This document shows positions 19,264 to 27,543 of a stretch of DNA of 64,000 nt, one piece after another. The translations under genes and the position numbers were made by a program. Below the pieces are notes generated by a model, which did not search any database, was not told the origin of the DNA, and saw nothing but the letters and a program-made list of their open reading frames with translations. The stretch spans positions 2,625,001-2,689,000 of the forward strand of contig NZ_MEHJ01000001.1 in the NCBI RefSeq assembly GCF_001746415.1. Direction: 5' to 3'. How positions within the stretch are numbered: the first letter of the stretch is position 1; the number at the start of each line of letters is the position of its first letter. This stretch comes from Streptomyces agglomeratus. GTDB lineage: Bacteria > Actinomycetota > Actinomycetes > Streptomycetales > Streptomycetaceae.

Positions 19264-20445
19264 TCAGGCGTGGGAGGCGACCGGGGTGCGGGACCGGCCG
19301 GTGGCGCGGCGCACGAGGGTCTCGTTGTCCCGGGTCAGGTCGAGCACGGAGCGCAGCAGCTCGATCGGCGCGCCGCCGGAGCCCACCTCGTATAGCCGCA
19401 GGTCGTCGCTGTACGCCTTGCGCGCGATGCCGATGTGGCGGGCCCGGAACGTCTTCAGGATGCGCAGTACGCGGGCGAGCGAGACGGCGGAGGCGGCGAG
19501 CTGCGGCGACAGCCGGTCCGCGTTCTCCCAGTCGACGGCGGCGGCCAGCTTGGAGACCGCGGAGGCGCCGCCGGTGTGCGCGGCGTGGAAGTCGCGCCAG
19601 GACGGGAGGGAGTACGGCACCGACTCGGCGAGGAACTCGTCGTACTCCGGGCTGCTGTGGTCGCACTGCCACAGCGTCAGGTCGATGAGCCACAGGGGCA
19701 CCTGGGCGGCGGCCGGGCCGAGGTAGTCGCGGCCCGCGACGTCGATCTCCTCGAAGTACGGACGCAGGGTCCGCGCGAAGAACACCGGCGAGACGTTGGC
19801 GACGGTGAAGTCGATGGAGTCGACCATGGACTGGACGTGCTGCGCGGTGCGGTCGAGCGAGACGGCGAACCCGGGATCGTGCGGTTCGAGGCGGGCCAGC
19901 GCGGCGCAGGTGTCGAGCGACGCGGCGAGGCTGGGGAAGACCATGCGGACGGCGTCCTGGAGGTCGGCCTCCATCGCCTCCCCCGTGTACGTGCGCCGGC
20001 GCAGGCCGATGGGGTTCCACGTCGTGTAGTGGTGCACGGTGTCGCGCGGCACCATGTCGGTTCGCCGCCCCAGCGTCTCCAGGACCGGCAGGGCTTCGGG
20101 GACGGCGTCGAGCGGCTCGGTGCCGTGGCGTTTGAGCGAACCGAGGAACATGCCGAGGTCGCGCATGGCGGCGAGGGACTCGACGACGCTCCACTCGTCG
20201 GCGGCGGCGGGGAGCGGCAGGAGGGTGCGCAGGGCGACCGTGAGCGCGGGGACATCGGCGTCGCGGTTCATCGCGGGCAGTACGGCGAGCAGCGGGTCGG
20301 CGGCGAGCGGGTCGGCCTGGCGTATCTCGGATATCCGGTAACGCGGCTCGTTCAGTGCGTCAAGACCGGGCGCGACGAGCCCTACGGCGGTCCTCGGATG
20401 CGGGAAGTGCGTGAGGTGCGTGAGGTGCGTCAGGTGCGTGGTCAT
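19264..20445 (-). CDS. PrnB-like heme enzyme of the TDO/IDO (HDAO) superfamily
   Basis: 393 residues from an ATG with GAGGAGGG eight bases upstream. The fold is mainly helical. Near the C-terminus FRARHIGIARKAY (His337) resembles the heme-ligating His helix of tryptophan dioxygenase, and GSGGAP at 355-360 matches the substrate loop GTGGT of indoleamine dioxygenase in position and form. Overall this looks like the PrnB/DUF1864 branch, whose founding member rearranges 7-chlorotryptophan in pyrrolnitrin synthesis; relatives hydroxylate tyrosine or oxidise tryptophan. The substrate is therefore probably an aromatic amino acid, but that is inference. The N-terminus contains HLT three times, from a 9-bp DNA repeat. 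No halogenase or other prn gene is adjacent. Confidence 0.68.
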   Translation of the reverse strand: MTTHLTHLTHLTHFPHPRTAVGLVAPGLDALNEPRYRISEIRQADPLAADPLLAVLPAMNRDADVPALTVALRTLLPLPAAADEWSVVESLAAMRDLGMFLGSLKRHGTEPLDAVPEALPVLETLGRRTDMVPRDTVHHYTTWNPIGLRRRTYTGEAMEADLQDAVRMVFPSLAASLDTCAALARLEPHDPGFAVSLDRTAQHVQSMVDSIDFTVANVSPVFFARTLRPYFEEIDVAGRDYLGPAAAQVPLWLIDLTLWQCDHSSPEYDEFLAESVPYSLPSWRDFHAAHTGGASAVSKLAAAVDWENADRLSPQLAASAVSLARVLRILKTFRARHIGIARKAYSDDLRLYEVGSGGAPIELLRSVLDLTRDNETLVRRATGRSRTPVASHA

Positions 20446-20745
20446 GGAAATGCCCTCCTCGGGCAATGAAGATGCGGTGAATGCCATGCGGTGCGGCCGA
20501 CGGCGTGGGTCCGCTGCGGTGGGGGCGCGGCGGAGGTGTGCGCAGTGCGGTGGTGCGGTCCGTGGTGGCGAACCCCGATCAGTCGCGGCGGCGGCTCGTG
20601 GCCGGCGCTCGCGTGGTGCCCGGCCGGCGCCCGGGCGGGCCGCAGGCGGGGCGCACTGTCCTTCGGTACGGCACGCGGGGCGCGCCGGAGCGCGGTGAGC
20701 CCGCGCGCGGGCGGGCGGCGCCCCTCAACGCCGCACGCCCCGCGG
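20446..20745. other. 300-bp non-coding gap inside the biosynthetic cassette
   Basis: GC-rich stretch between the MFS stop and the PrnB-like start on the same strand. No plausible gene or strong hairpin is seen. Its length suggests the heme enzyme and FAD monooxygenase have a promoter of their own; only the Shine-Dalgarno GAGGAGGG at the right place is clear. Confidence 0.5.
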
Positions 20746-22170
20746 TTACTTCGCGGCGTTCTCCACCTGCTCCCGGGGTGCCGGGAGATGGGCGGTCGCG
20801 GGGAGGCGCAACCGGGTGGAGAGGAGTCCGGCCACGCCGGCCAGAGCGGCGCCGACGAGCAGCGCGGCCCTGAAGCCCTCGGTCTCGGCCGTGGCCGCCG
20901 CGCCGGCGGACGCCTCGGTGGCGGCGGTGGCGACGGCGACGAGTACGGCGAGGCCCAGCACCGAGCCGAACTGCTGGCTGGTGTTGACGAGTCCGGAGGC
21001 GAGCCCCGTCTCCTCGGGTGACGCCTCGGCTGTCGCGGCCACATTGGTGGTGACCATGACCAGCGGCAGCGCGAGGCCGAGCACCAGGCTGGGTGCGAGG
21101 ACGGTGGTGAGGAAGGCGCCCTCGGCGGCCAGCGCCAGGGCCAGCCAGGCCGTACCGGCGAAGAGCAGGCCGAAGCCGAGCGTCATGGTGGACCGCAGGC
21201 CGATGCGGGCGATGAGGCGCCCGCTCTGCGGTGCGGTGAGCACGACGACGACCGACAGCGGCAGCAGCCCGAGGCCGCCGATGAGCGGGGAGTGGCCGAG
21301 CACGCTCTGGAGATAGAGGCTGACGAGGAAGAACATCGGGAAGAGCGCCATTTGCGCGAGCGCGCTGAGGACATTGGCGAGCCGCAGGGCGGGCCGCCGC
21401 AGCACGGCGGGCGGCACCAGCGGGCGCGCGATTTTCCGTTCGAGTACGGCGAAGGTGACGAGCAGCAGCAGTCCGGCGCCGCCGGCGGCGAGCGTCCGTC
21501 CGCCGGTCCAGCCCGCCTCGCCCGCGCCGACGAGGGCGTACGCGATCAGGCCCAGCCCCCCGGTGGCGGTGAGTGCGCCGCCGAGGTCGAAGCCGCGCTC
21601 GGCGGAGCGCGTACCGCCGCCGAGGAGCCGCAGGGCCAGTACGCCGAGGAGCACCTCGACGAGCACGTTGAGCCAGAAGGTCGAGCGCCAGCCGAGCAGG
21701 TCGGTGAGGACCCCGCCGAAGACGGTGCCGAGTACGCCGCCGAGCCCGCCCATCGCGGCGAACGCGCCGAGCGCCGTGTGCCGCGCCGGCCCGTGCGGAA
21801 ACAGGATCAGCAGCAGGGCGAACGCGGCGGCGGCGGCGAGCGCGGCCCCCACGCCCTGGACGGCGCGGGCGGCCACGAGCGCGCCGGAGGTCTGGGCGAG
21901 CCCGCCGGCGGCGGAGGCCGCCGCCAGCAGGCCGAGGCCGGCGACGAACAGCCGCCGGTGACCGAACAGATCGGCCGTGCGGCCGCCGAGGAGCAGCAGA
22001 CCTCCGAAGGTGATGAGGTAGGCGTTGGCCACCCACGACAGTCCCGCCGACCCCGAGCCGAGATCCTCACCGATGGAGGGCAGCGCGACGTTGATGATCG
22101 CGGTGTCCATGATGAGCAGCAGCTGGGTGGAGGCGAGCAGCGCGAGCGCCGCCTTCGGGGAGCCCTTCAC
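20746..22170 (-). CDS. MFS drug/metabolite exporter, DHA2 (14-TM) family
   Basis: 474 residues with about 14 hydrophobic helices. Motif A-like GGRTADLFGHRRLF follows helix 2, and LLLIMDTAIINVALPSIGEDL in helix 1 is the DHA2 signature with the membrane Asp (D-x-T-I-V/I-N-V-A-L-P). These are proton-driven exporters of drugs or endogenous secondary metabolites. The GTG start overlaps the stop of the HpaB-type monooxygenase by four bases (GTGA), so the pair is coupled. The position inside the cassette makes export of the cassette product, or self-protection, the most likely job. Confidence 0.92.
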   Translation of the reverse strand: MKGSPKAALALLASTQLLLIMDTAIINVALPSIGEDLGSGSAGLSWVANAYLITFGGLLLLGGRTADLFGHRRLFVAGLGLLAAASAAGGLAQTSGALVAARAVQGVGAALAAAAAFALLLILFPHGPARHTALGAFAAMGGLGGVLGTVFGGVLTDLLGWRSTFWLNVLVEVLLGVLALRLLGGGTRSAERGFDLGGALTATGGLGLIAYALVGAGEAGWTGGRTLAAGGAGLLLLVTFAVLERKIARPLVPPAVLRRPALRLANVLSALAQMALFPMFFLVSLYLQSVLGHSPLIGGLGLLPLSVVVVLTAPQSGRLIARIGLRSTMTLGFGLLFAGTAWLALALAAEGAFLTTVLAPSLVLGLALPLVMVTTNVAATAEASPEETGLASGLVNTSQQFGSVLGLAVLVAVATAATEASAGAAATAETEGFRAALLVGAALAGVAGLLSTRLRLPATAHLPAPREQVENAAK

Positions 22171-23621
22171 CGCGTCGCGCCCCGCCCCAGTGTGTAGCCG
22201 TCGAGGCAGGACCGCGCGAGCGACTCGCAGGCATCGGTGTCGCCCTCCCACGCCTGCTGCGTCAGGTAGACGTGCGGGGCGCCGTGATAGAAGCGCTCGT
22301 ACTGCTCGTGCCGTCCGGCGAATTCCGAACCGAGCGCGTCCCAGGCCAGCTTGAGCAGCTTGATCCGGTCCTCGGCGGGGTGTCCGGGCGAGCGGATGTA
22401 CTTCTTGACGAGCGGCCCGAGTTCGGGGTGCAGCAGGTCCTCGGCGGAGGCGGGCAACTGGATGACTCCGCCGCCCGCGAGCATCTTGATCTCCTGCACG
22501 GCCTGCGGGTAGAGCTCGCCGGCCATGATGCGCTGCGCGAAGGAGATCTCCTTGCCGGGCTTCACGCCGTGGCCGCCCTCGACGTTCTCGTACGACGCCT
22601 CGGCGGCCAGGACGAACGCCTTCGCCTGGGCGACCTTGCCCATCAGCCGGCCGACGGCCTGGGTGACGGGCGGCAGCCGGTAGGTGTTGTTGGCCTTGGT
22701 GATGAGGATGGCGAGGCCGGTGAGGAATTCCAGCTTGGTCCAGAAGCGGGTCGCCGCCTGGTGCACGAAGTTGACGTACGCGGGGGTCTGCCACCACATC
22801 GCGAAGCTCGCGTCGACGTTGCGGTAGGCGAGGACGTTCTCCCACGGTACGAAGACGTCCTCGCAGACCAGGAGCGCGTCGTTCTCGTCGAAGCGGGAGG
22901 AGAGCGGGTTGTCGAAGACGCTGCGCGCCTGTGCCTCGTAGGACGTGCGGGACAGGAACTTCAGCCCCGGGGTGTCGATCGGTACGGAGAAGCACACCGC
23001 GTGCTCGATGTCCTGCGGGGCGAGCGGCTCGATCGTCCCGACGATCACCTCGTTGCCGAAGACGGCCCCGGTGCCGATCATCTTGGCGCCGCGTACGACG
23101 ATCCCGCCGTCGCGCTCGGCGACGACCCGGACCACGAGGTCGTCCTCCTCCTGCTCGGAGGCGGACCTGGTGCGGTCGATCTGCGGGTTGGTGATGGTGA
23201 AGGTGGGGTAGAGGTCGCCCTCCGCCAGCCGCCGGTGGTAGGCGAGGGCGTTCGGGGCCCCGTCGAAGGACTCCGTGGTGAAGACGTGCGGGAGCGCCGC
23301 GAAGCCGGCCGCGCCGCCGGCCATGTAGTCGGGCGTACGGCCGAGGAAGCCGAAGCTCGCCTCCGCCCAGACCTTGTACGCCCGGCGGCGGGCGACCAGG
23401 TCCTCGTACGAGTGCGGGACGTGGTACGCCCGGTGGACACCCCCGGTGGTGAGCACCGGGGTGTGCTCGGAGTCGTGCGCGAGGTCGAAGAGGCGGGCGA
23501 TGGAGCCCGCGGTGTTGCGGAAGGCGGGGTGCCGGGTGACGTCCTTGACCCGCTCGCCGTCCAGCCACACCTCTCGGCCGTCTCGCAGCGCTTCCAGATA
23601 ATCCTGACCGGACCTCGTCAC
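22167..23621 (-). CDS. HpaB-type FADH2-dependent aromatic monooxygenase (oxygenase component)
   Basis: 484 residues, standard for the 4-hydroxyphenylacetate 3-monooxygenase large component; both HpaB_N and C-terminal acyl-CoA-dehydrogenase-like parts are present. MTRSGQDYLEALRDGREVWLDGERV is typical (only part quoted: SGQDYLEALRDGREVW), and TNPQIDRTRSASEQ and RNVDASFAMWWQ lie where flavin and substrate bind. It would hydroxylate a phenolic or aniline-type ring using free FADH2. No HpaC-like reductase is in the window, so reduced flavin must come from elsewhere. GTG start with GAGGAG. First gene of the operon, preceded by the tandem repeats at 23712-23826 and the AraC regulator, and coupled to the MFS exporter. 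Confidence 0.9.
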   Translation of the reverse strand: MTRSGQDYLEALRDGREVWLDGERVKDVTRHPAFRNTAGSIARLFDLAHDSEHTPVLTTGGVHRAYHVPHSYEDLVARRRAYKVWAEASFGFLGRTPDYMAGGAAGFAALPHVFTTESFDGAPNALAYHRRLAEGDLYPTFTITNPQIDRTRSASEQEEDDLVVRVVAERDGGIVVRGAKMIGTGAVFGNEVIVGTIEPLAPQDIEHAVCFSVPIDTPGLKFLSRTSYEAQARSVFDNPLSSRFDENDALLVCEDVFVPWENVLAYRNVDASFAMWWQTPAYVNFVHQAATRFWTKLEFLTGLAILITKANNTYRLPPVTQAVGRLMGKVAQAKAFVLAAEASYENVEGGHGVKPGKEISFAQRIMAGELYPQAVQEIKMLAGGGVIQLPASAEDLLHPELGPLVKKYIRSPGHPAEDRIKLLKLAWDALGSEFAGRHEQYERFYHGAPHVYLTQQAWEGDTDACESLARSCLDGYTLGRGATR

Positions 23622-23711
23622 CTTTTCTCCTCATGCGGAACGGCACTGCCGTTGCCGAGCCTGTCTGGCCGCGTCCGCCCCGGCAATGAACACCCGTCCA
23701 CCGGTCCTTAT

Positions 23712-23826
23712 GAACCGGCCAGTCGGGTCCGGGACGAACCGGCCGGCCGGGTCCGGGACGAACCGGCCGGCCGGGTCCGGGACGAACGGCCAATCGGGTC
23801 CGGGACGAACGGCCAATCGCGTCCGG
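23712..23826. repeat. Five tandem 23-24 bp repeats upstream of the HpaB/MFS operon
   Basis: Units start at 23712, 23736, 23760, 23784 and 23807. The core is GAACCGGCC..CGGGTCCGGGAC; units 2 and 3 are identical (GAACCGGCCGGCCGGG...), units 4 and 5 read GAACGGCCAATCG. The array ends seven bases before the stop codon of the AraC gene and about 90 bp before the monooxygenase start. No protein reading seems real. The array could be clustered regulator sites or a neutral minisatellite. Confidence 0.85.
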
Positions 23827-23832
23827 CGGGGC

Positions 23833-24792
23833 CTACGCCGCGCCCGCCGCGGTGCGGTACTCGCCCGGCGTCGTACCGAACCACTTGCGGAACGCGAGGT
23901 GGAAGCCGACCGCGCTCTGGTAGCCGACCCGCTGCGGCACCGCCGACTGCGCGACCGTCGTCTCCCGCAGCAGCCGCGCCGCCTCCTGCATCCGCCGCCC
24001 CGTCAGGTGCCGGGCCGGAGCGTCACCGACTAGCGAGCGGAAGGCGGCGGTGAAGGCGGAGCGGGACATGCCGACCTCGCGGGCCAGCGACTCGATGGTC
24101 CACGGCTCCGCGAACCGGGTCGCGATGATCACCATGGCCCTGCTGATACCGGGGTGCCGCAGTACCGGCAGCGCGGCGGGGCTGTCGGCGAGTTCCCGCA
24201 GCAGCGGCCGCAGCGCGAGGACCAGCGCCATCTCGAAGGCGCGCAGCGTGATGAGCCGGTCGCCGGGCCCCACCGGCCGGTCCGGGGCCGCGAGCAGCCG
24301 CAGCGTGTCCCGCAGCAGCGGCTCGGCCGCGACCTGCGGGCCGTCGAGCACCAGGGCCCACGGCAGCGCCTTGTACAGCCCGGTGGCGGCGCTGGCGTCG
24401 TAGTGGAGCCCGGCGCACAGCAGCCGGCTCGCCGGCCCGCTGCCCTCGATCCGGATCTCGCCGGACGTGCCGGGCTGCCGTTCGGGCAGCACCGCGCGCA
24501 GCGGCAGGCCCTGCCGGTCCGGCCGGTCGGAGAGCCGGTGCGCGATGCCGGTCGGGAAGACGGCGAGGTCGCCCGTGTTCAGTTCGAGAGGGGTCTGGCC
24601 CTCGCCGCTGATCCAGCAGCCGCCCTCGACGATGTAGTGGAGTACGGCGCAGCTCTGCTCGGCGTCGCCCTCGATGGCCCACGGGGCGTTCACGTGCCAG
24701 CGGCTGTCGAAAACGCCGGTGAGGCGCAAGGGCTTCAGCAGCTCGCTGAGCAGATCTTCGCCGTCGTCGACTTCTCGTGCCATGCCGTCCAT
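23833..24792 (-). CDS. AraC-family transcriptional regulator with cupin sensor
   Basis: 319 residues from the ATG at 24792 (GAGGG upstream; ATG at 24783 is possible). The N-terminal half is a cupin-type ligand domain (SCAVLHYIVEGGCWISGEG, LELNTGDLAVFPTGIAHRL), the C-terminal 100 residues two helix-turn-helix motifs: WTIESLAREVGMSRSAFTAAF and the AraC signature ending VGYQSAVGFHLAFRKWFGTTPGEYR. This cupin class often senses small organic molecules. It lies directly upstream of the HpaB operon on the same strand and divergent from the NmrA-like gene, so it probably controls one or both; the repeat array between it and the operon is the obvious place to bind. Confidence 0.92.
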   Translation of the reverse strand: MDGMAREVDDGEDLLSELLKPLRLTGVFDSRWHVNAPWAIEGDAEQSCAVLHYIVEGGCWISGEGQTPLELNTGDLAVFPTGIAHRLSDRPDRQGLPLRAVLPERQPGTSGEIRIEGSGPASRLLCAGLHYDASAATGLYKALPWALVLDGPQVAAEPLLRDTLRLLAAPDRPVGPGDRLITLRAFEMALVLALRPLLRELADSPAALPVLRHPGISRAMVIIATRFAEPWTIESLAREVGMSRSAFTAAFRSLVGDAPARHLTGRRMQEAARLLRETTVAQSAVPQRVGYQSAVGFHLAFRKWFGTTPGEYRTAAGAA

Positions 24793-24910
24793 TGGACGAT
24801 CCCTCAACCCTCGCCCCGGTTTGTTAATTGATCGGCCGAAGCCCCCGCCGCCAGCCTGGACAGACCGTTCACGGCGACAGCCTCACCCTATCGAAGGGCT
24901 CTACACACTC

Positions 24911-25846
24911 ATGTCCGATCAGATTCCGATGCGCGTCGCGGTCGTGGGGGCGACCGGCTTCCAGGGTGGCGCGGTGGCCCGTCTGCTGGCCGAGCGCAAG
25001 CACCGCGTCCGCACCCTGACGCGCAGGCCCGAGGGCGAGCGCCCCGCCCTCGCGGGAACCGCCTTCGTCAACGGCGACCTCGCGCACGCGGACCACGTAC
25101 GCCACCTCTTCGAGCGCGCCACGCACGCCTCGGTGGTGATGCCGCTGGTGTACGACGCCGAGACGGTCGGGGCGTACGCGCGCAACATCGCGGACGCGGC
25201 CCGTGAGACCGGAGTGCGCAGAGTCGTCTACAACTCCAACACCCGCGTCCCCCGGGCCTCCACCGATGTGGCGGCCTTCGAGACCCGGCGGCTGGCCGAG
25301 ACGGTGCTGCGGGAGGGCCTGCGCGGCAGCGACGTGGAGCTGGTGGTGCTGCGCCCGCCGGTCTACCTCGACAACCTCTTCAGCCCGTGGAACGGCCCGG
25401 CGCTGGCGAAGGAGGGCGTACTCGCCTACCCCCTGCCCGCCGCCACCCGGACCGCCTGGATCTCGCACCGGGACCTCGCCGAGGCGGTGTACGCGGCGCT
25501 CACCGTGGACGGTGTGGCCGGCCGCACGCTGGACATCGGCGGCTCGCGGAGCCTTACGGGGCACGAGCTCGCGCAGGCGTTCGCGCGCGGACTCGGCCGG
25601 GACGTGCGGTACGTACCGCTGGACCCGCACGTCTTCGAAGAGGGGCTGGCGCGCGTCGTCGGCCCGGTCGCGGCGGCCGGTGTGGCGGGCATCTACCACT
25701 ACCTGGCGAGCGGCGCGGGCCCGGACCTGATGGCGGCCGACGACGGCGCCGCCGGGGCGCTGTCCGTGCGGCCGGCTCCGGTGGACGAGTGGGTGGCCAG
25801 GCAGCCGTGGCAGATCTGGTCGGACGAGGCGACCGCGGCCTCGTAG
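24911..25846 (+). CDS. NmrA/atypical SDR NAD(P)-binding protein
   Basis: 311 residues. The glycine-rich NAD(P) motif VVGATGFQGGAVARLL (about 10-25) and Arg-rich TRRP after beta 2 mark an NADPH-type atypical short-chain dehydrogenase. The Tyr-x-x-x-Lys catalytic pair is not seen (VYNSNTRVPRAS lies in that area), so it is either a sensor like NmrA or a quinone-reductase-like QorB. Divergent from the AraC gene with 118 bp between start codons, so both are likely under the same regulator. It could be a tailoring reductase of the cassette or part of a redox response. Confidence 0.85.
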   Translation: MSDQIPMRVAVVGATGFQGGAVARLLAERKHRVRTLTRRPEGERPALAGTAFVNGDLAHADHVRHLFERATHASVVMPLVYDAETVGAYARNIADAARETGVRRVVYNSNTRVPRASTDVAAFETRRLAETVLREGLRGSDVELVVLRPPVYLDNLFSPWNGPALAKEGVLAYPLPAATRTAWISHRDLAEAVYAALTVDGVAGRTLDIGGSRSLTGHELAQAFARGLGRDVRYVPLDPHVFEEGLARVVGPVAAAGVAGIYHYLASGAGPDLMAADDGAAGALSVRPAPVDEWVARQPWQIWSDEATAAS

Positions 25847-26079
25847 TACCGGCGTACCCGGCCTCCCTCTTTTGGAAGACCTGCGGACGACCTGAGTGAT
25901 CTCCTGCGCAATGCCCTCACCGGTACTCCCGACCATTCCGTCCCGGCGTGCGGTCTTGTAGTGCTTCACAGCGCACAGGAGCTGCCTCGCAGGTGTCTGC
26001 GGCAGCCCACCCCGGACCGGCGGAAAGTGCCGGATCAACTCCGCGGCAGGTGCGCCATGTTGAGGAGGGAACTCAGCCC

Positions 26080-27288
26080 ATGGCTCGAACGCGACATACC
26101 CGCCCGCGCCTCGCGGGGGCCTTCACCGCGGTCACCGCGGCAGCGGTTCTCTCGGCCGTCACACTGCCCGCGCAGGCCGCCCCGGCCGAGGGGCGAATAC
26201 TCGGAGCCGGTGCCCCCGGCTCGGTCGGCGACAGCTACATCGTCACGCTCAAGACCGGGCCGGGGGGAATCAAGGCTCCCTCCGAGGCCGGCAGCGACCT
26301 CGCGCGGCTGTACGGCGCGACCATCGAGCACACGTACAGCACGGCGCTCAACGGTTACGCGGTGAGAGCCGGCGAGGCGGAGGCCAAGCGCCTCGCGGCC
26401 GACCCGAACGTCGCCTCGGTGGTCCAGGACACCGAGGTCCGGCTGAACACCACCCAGACGGACCCCACCTGGGGCCTGGACCGGCTGGACCAGCCGGCCC
26501 TGCCCCTGGACACCTCGTACACCCATCCCGACAGCGCCGGCGGCGGCGTGCGGGTGTACGTCATCGACACCGGCATCCGCGCGTCCCACCAGGACTTCGG
26601 CGGCCGGGCGAGCAGCGGCTGGGACTTCGTCGACGGCGACGCCACCGCCCAGGACGGCAACGGCCACGGCACGCACGTCGCCGGGACCGTGGCGGGCGGG
26701 ACGTTCGGGGTCGCGAAGAAGGCCGAGGTGGTCGGCGTACGGGTGCTCGACGACGCGGGCGCGGGTACGACGGCCCAGGTGATCGCGGGCATCGACTGGG
26801 TGACCCGTAACGCCGTGAAGCCGGCCGTGGCGAACCTGAGCCTCGGCGGATTCGCCAACGCCCAGCTCGACGCGGCCGTACGCAACTCGATCGCGTCCGG
26901 CGTCACGTACACGGTCGCGGCGGGCAACGAAGGGCTGCCGGCGAACCTCTACTCGCCGGCCCGCGTCACGGAGGCGGTCACCGTCGGCGCCACCGACGCC
27001 AAGGACGCGCGCGCGAGCTTCTCGAACTGGGGCCCGGGGCTCGACCTCTTCGCCCCCGGCGTGGCGGTCACGTCCACCTGGAACACGGGTGACACAGTGA
27101 CAAAGACCCTTTCCGGTACGTCGATGGCTGCCCCGCACACGGCCGGCGCCGCGGCGCTCTACCTGGCGGACCACGCGTCGGCGACCCCGGCGGAGGTGAG
27201 CGGGGCCCTGGCCGCGAAGGCGGTCCCGGACAAGATCACCGGCGCCGGCCTCGCCTCCCCGAACCGCCTGCTCCAGGTGAACAACTGA
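26080..27288 (+). CDS. Secreted subtilisin-family serine protease (S8)
   Basis: 402 residues from an ATG with GAGGAGGG upstream. Signal peptide (about 1-33, cut near AQAAPA), inhibitor-I9 propeptide (about 47-118) and the S8 catalytic domain. The triad is visible: Asp in VYVIDTGI, His in GNGHGTHVAGT and Ser in SGTSMAAPH, with the oxyanion Asn in AAGNEG. This is the proteinase K-like subgroup, autoprocessed after export. No extra C-terminal domain. It is a single-gene unit with a promoter in the preceding 230 bp and a strong terminator after it. Confidence 0.95.
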   Translation: MARTRHTRPRLAGAFTAVTAAAVLSAVTLPAQAAPAEGRILGAGAPGSVGDSYIVTLKTGPGGIKAPSEAGSDLARLYGATIEHTYSTALNGYAVRAGEAEAKRLAADPNVASVVQDTEVRLNTTQTDPTWGLDRLDQPALPLDTSYTHPDSAGGGVRVYVIDTGIRASHQDFGGRASSGWDFVDGDATAQDGNGHGTHVAGTVAGGTFGVAKKAEVVGVRVLDDAGAGTTAQVIAGIDWVTRNAVKPAVANLSLGGFANAQLDAAVRNSIASGVTYTVAAGNEGLPANLYSPARVTEAVTVGATDAKDARASFSNWGPGLDLFAPGVAVTSTWNTGDTVTKTLSGTSMAAPHTAGAAALYLADHASATPAEVSGALAAKAVPDKITGAGLASPNRLLQVNN

Positions 27289-27318
27289 CCCAGCGGCACC
27301 CCCGCGCACCGGTTCAAC

Positions 27319-27347
27319 GGCCGCCCCGCCCACAAGGCGGGGCGGCC
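27319..27347 (+). terminator. Strong hairpin terminator after S8 protease
   Basis: A 12-bp perfect GC stem (GGCCGCCCCGCC at 27319-27330 with 27336-27347) and 5-nt loop CACAA, followed by TTCGTTCC; 31 bases after the stop. Confidence 0.88.
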
Positions 27348-27543
27348 TTCGTTCCGCACCCGCACCCGCGGTCCGGTTCGCGCCGGTCCGGGCCGACATT
27401 TTTCGCCACCCTTACGCATCGGTAGTTAACAAGGCCCCGGATTGCGCACCCGTAGTACGAGGGAAGGCTCCTCCGGTACGCCCCCCACGCACCCCAAGTC
27501 GGTCCAAGTCGGTCCACCCGAGTGAACGTGGACAGGAGCGGTG

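Noticed and set aside
19264..20445. Pyrrolnitrin pathway
   Set aside because: A PrnB-like gene alone is not enough: tryptophan halogenase, PrnC and PrnD are absent in the window.
23622..23793. Repeated peptide RPVRPGPG across the tandem repeats
   Set aside because: It arises from reading the DNA repeats in frame with the MFS gene through the HpaB gene antisense frame; no start or ribosome site supports it.
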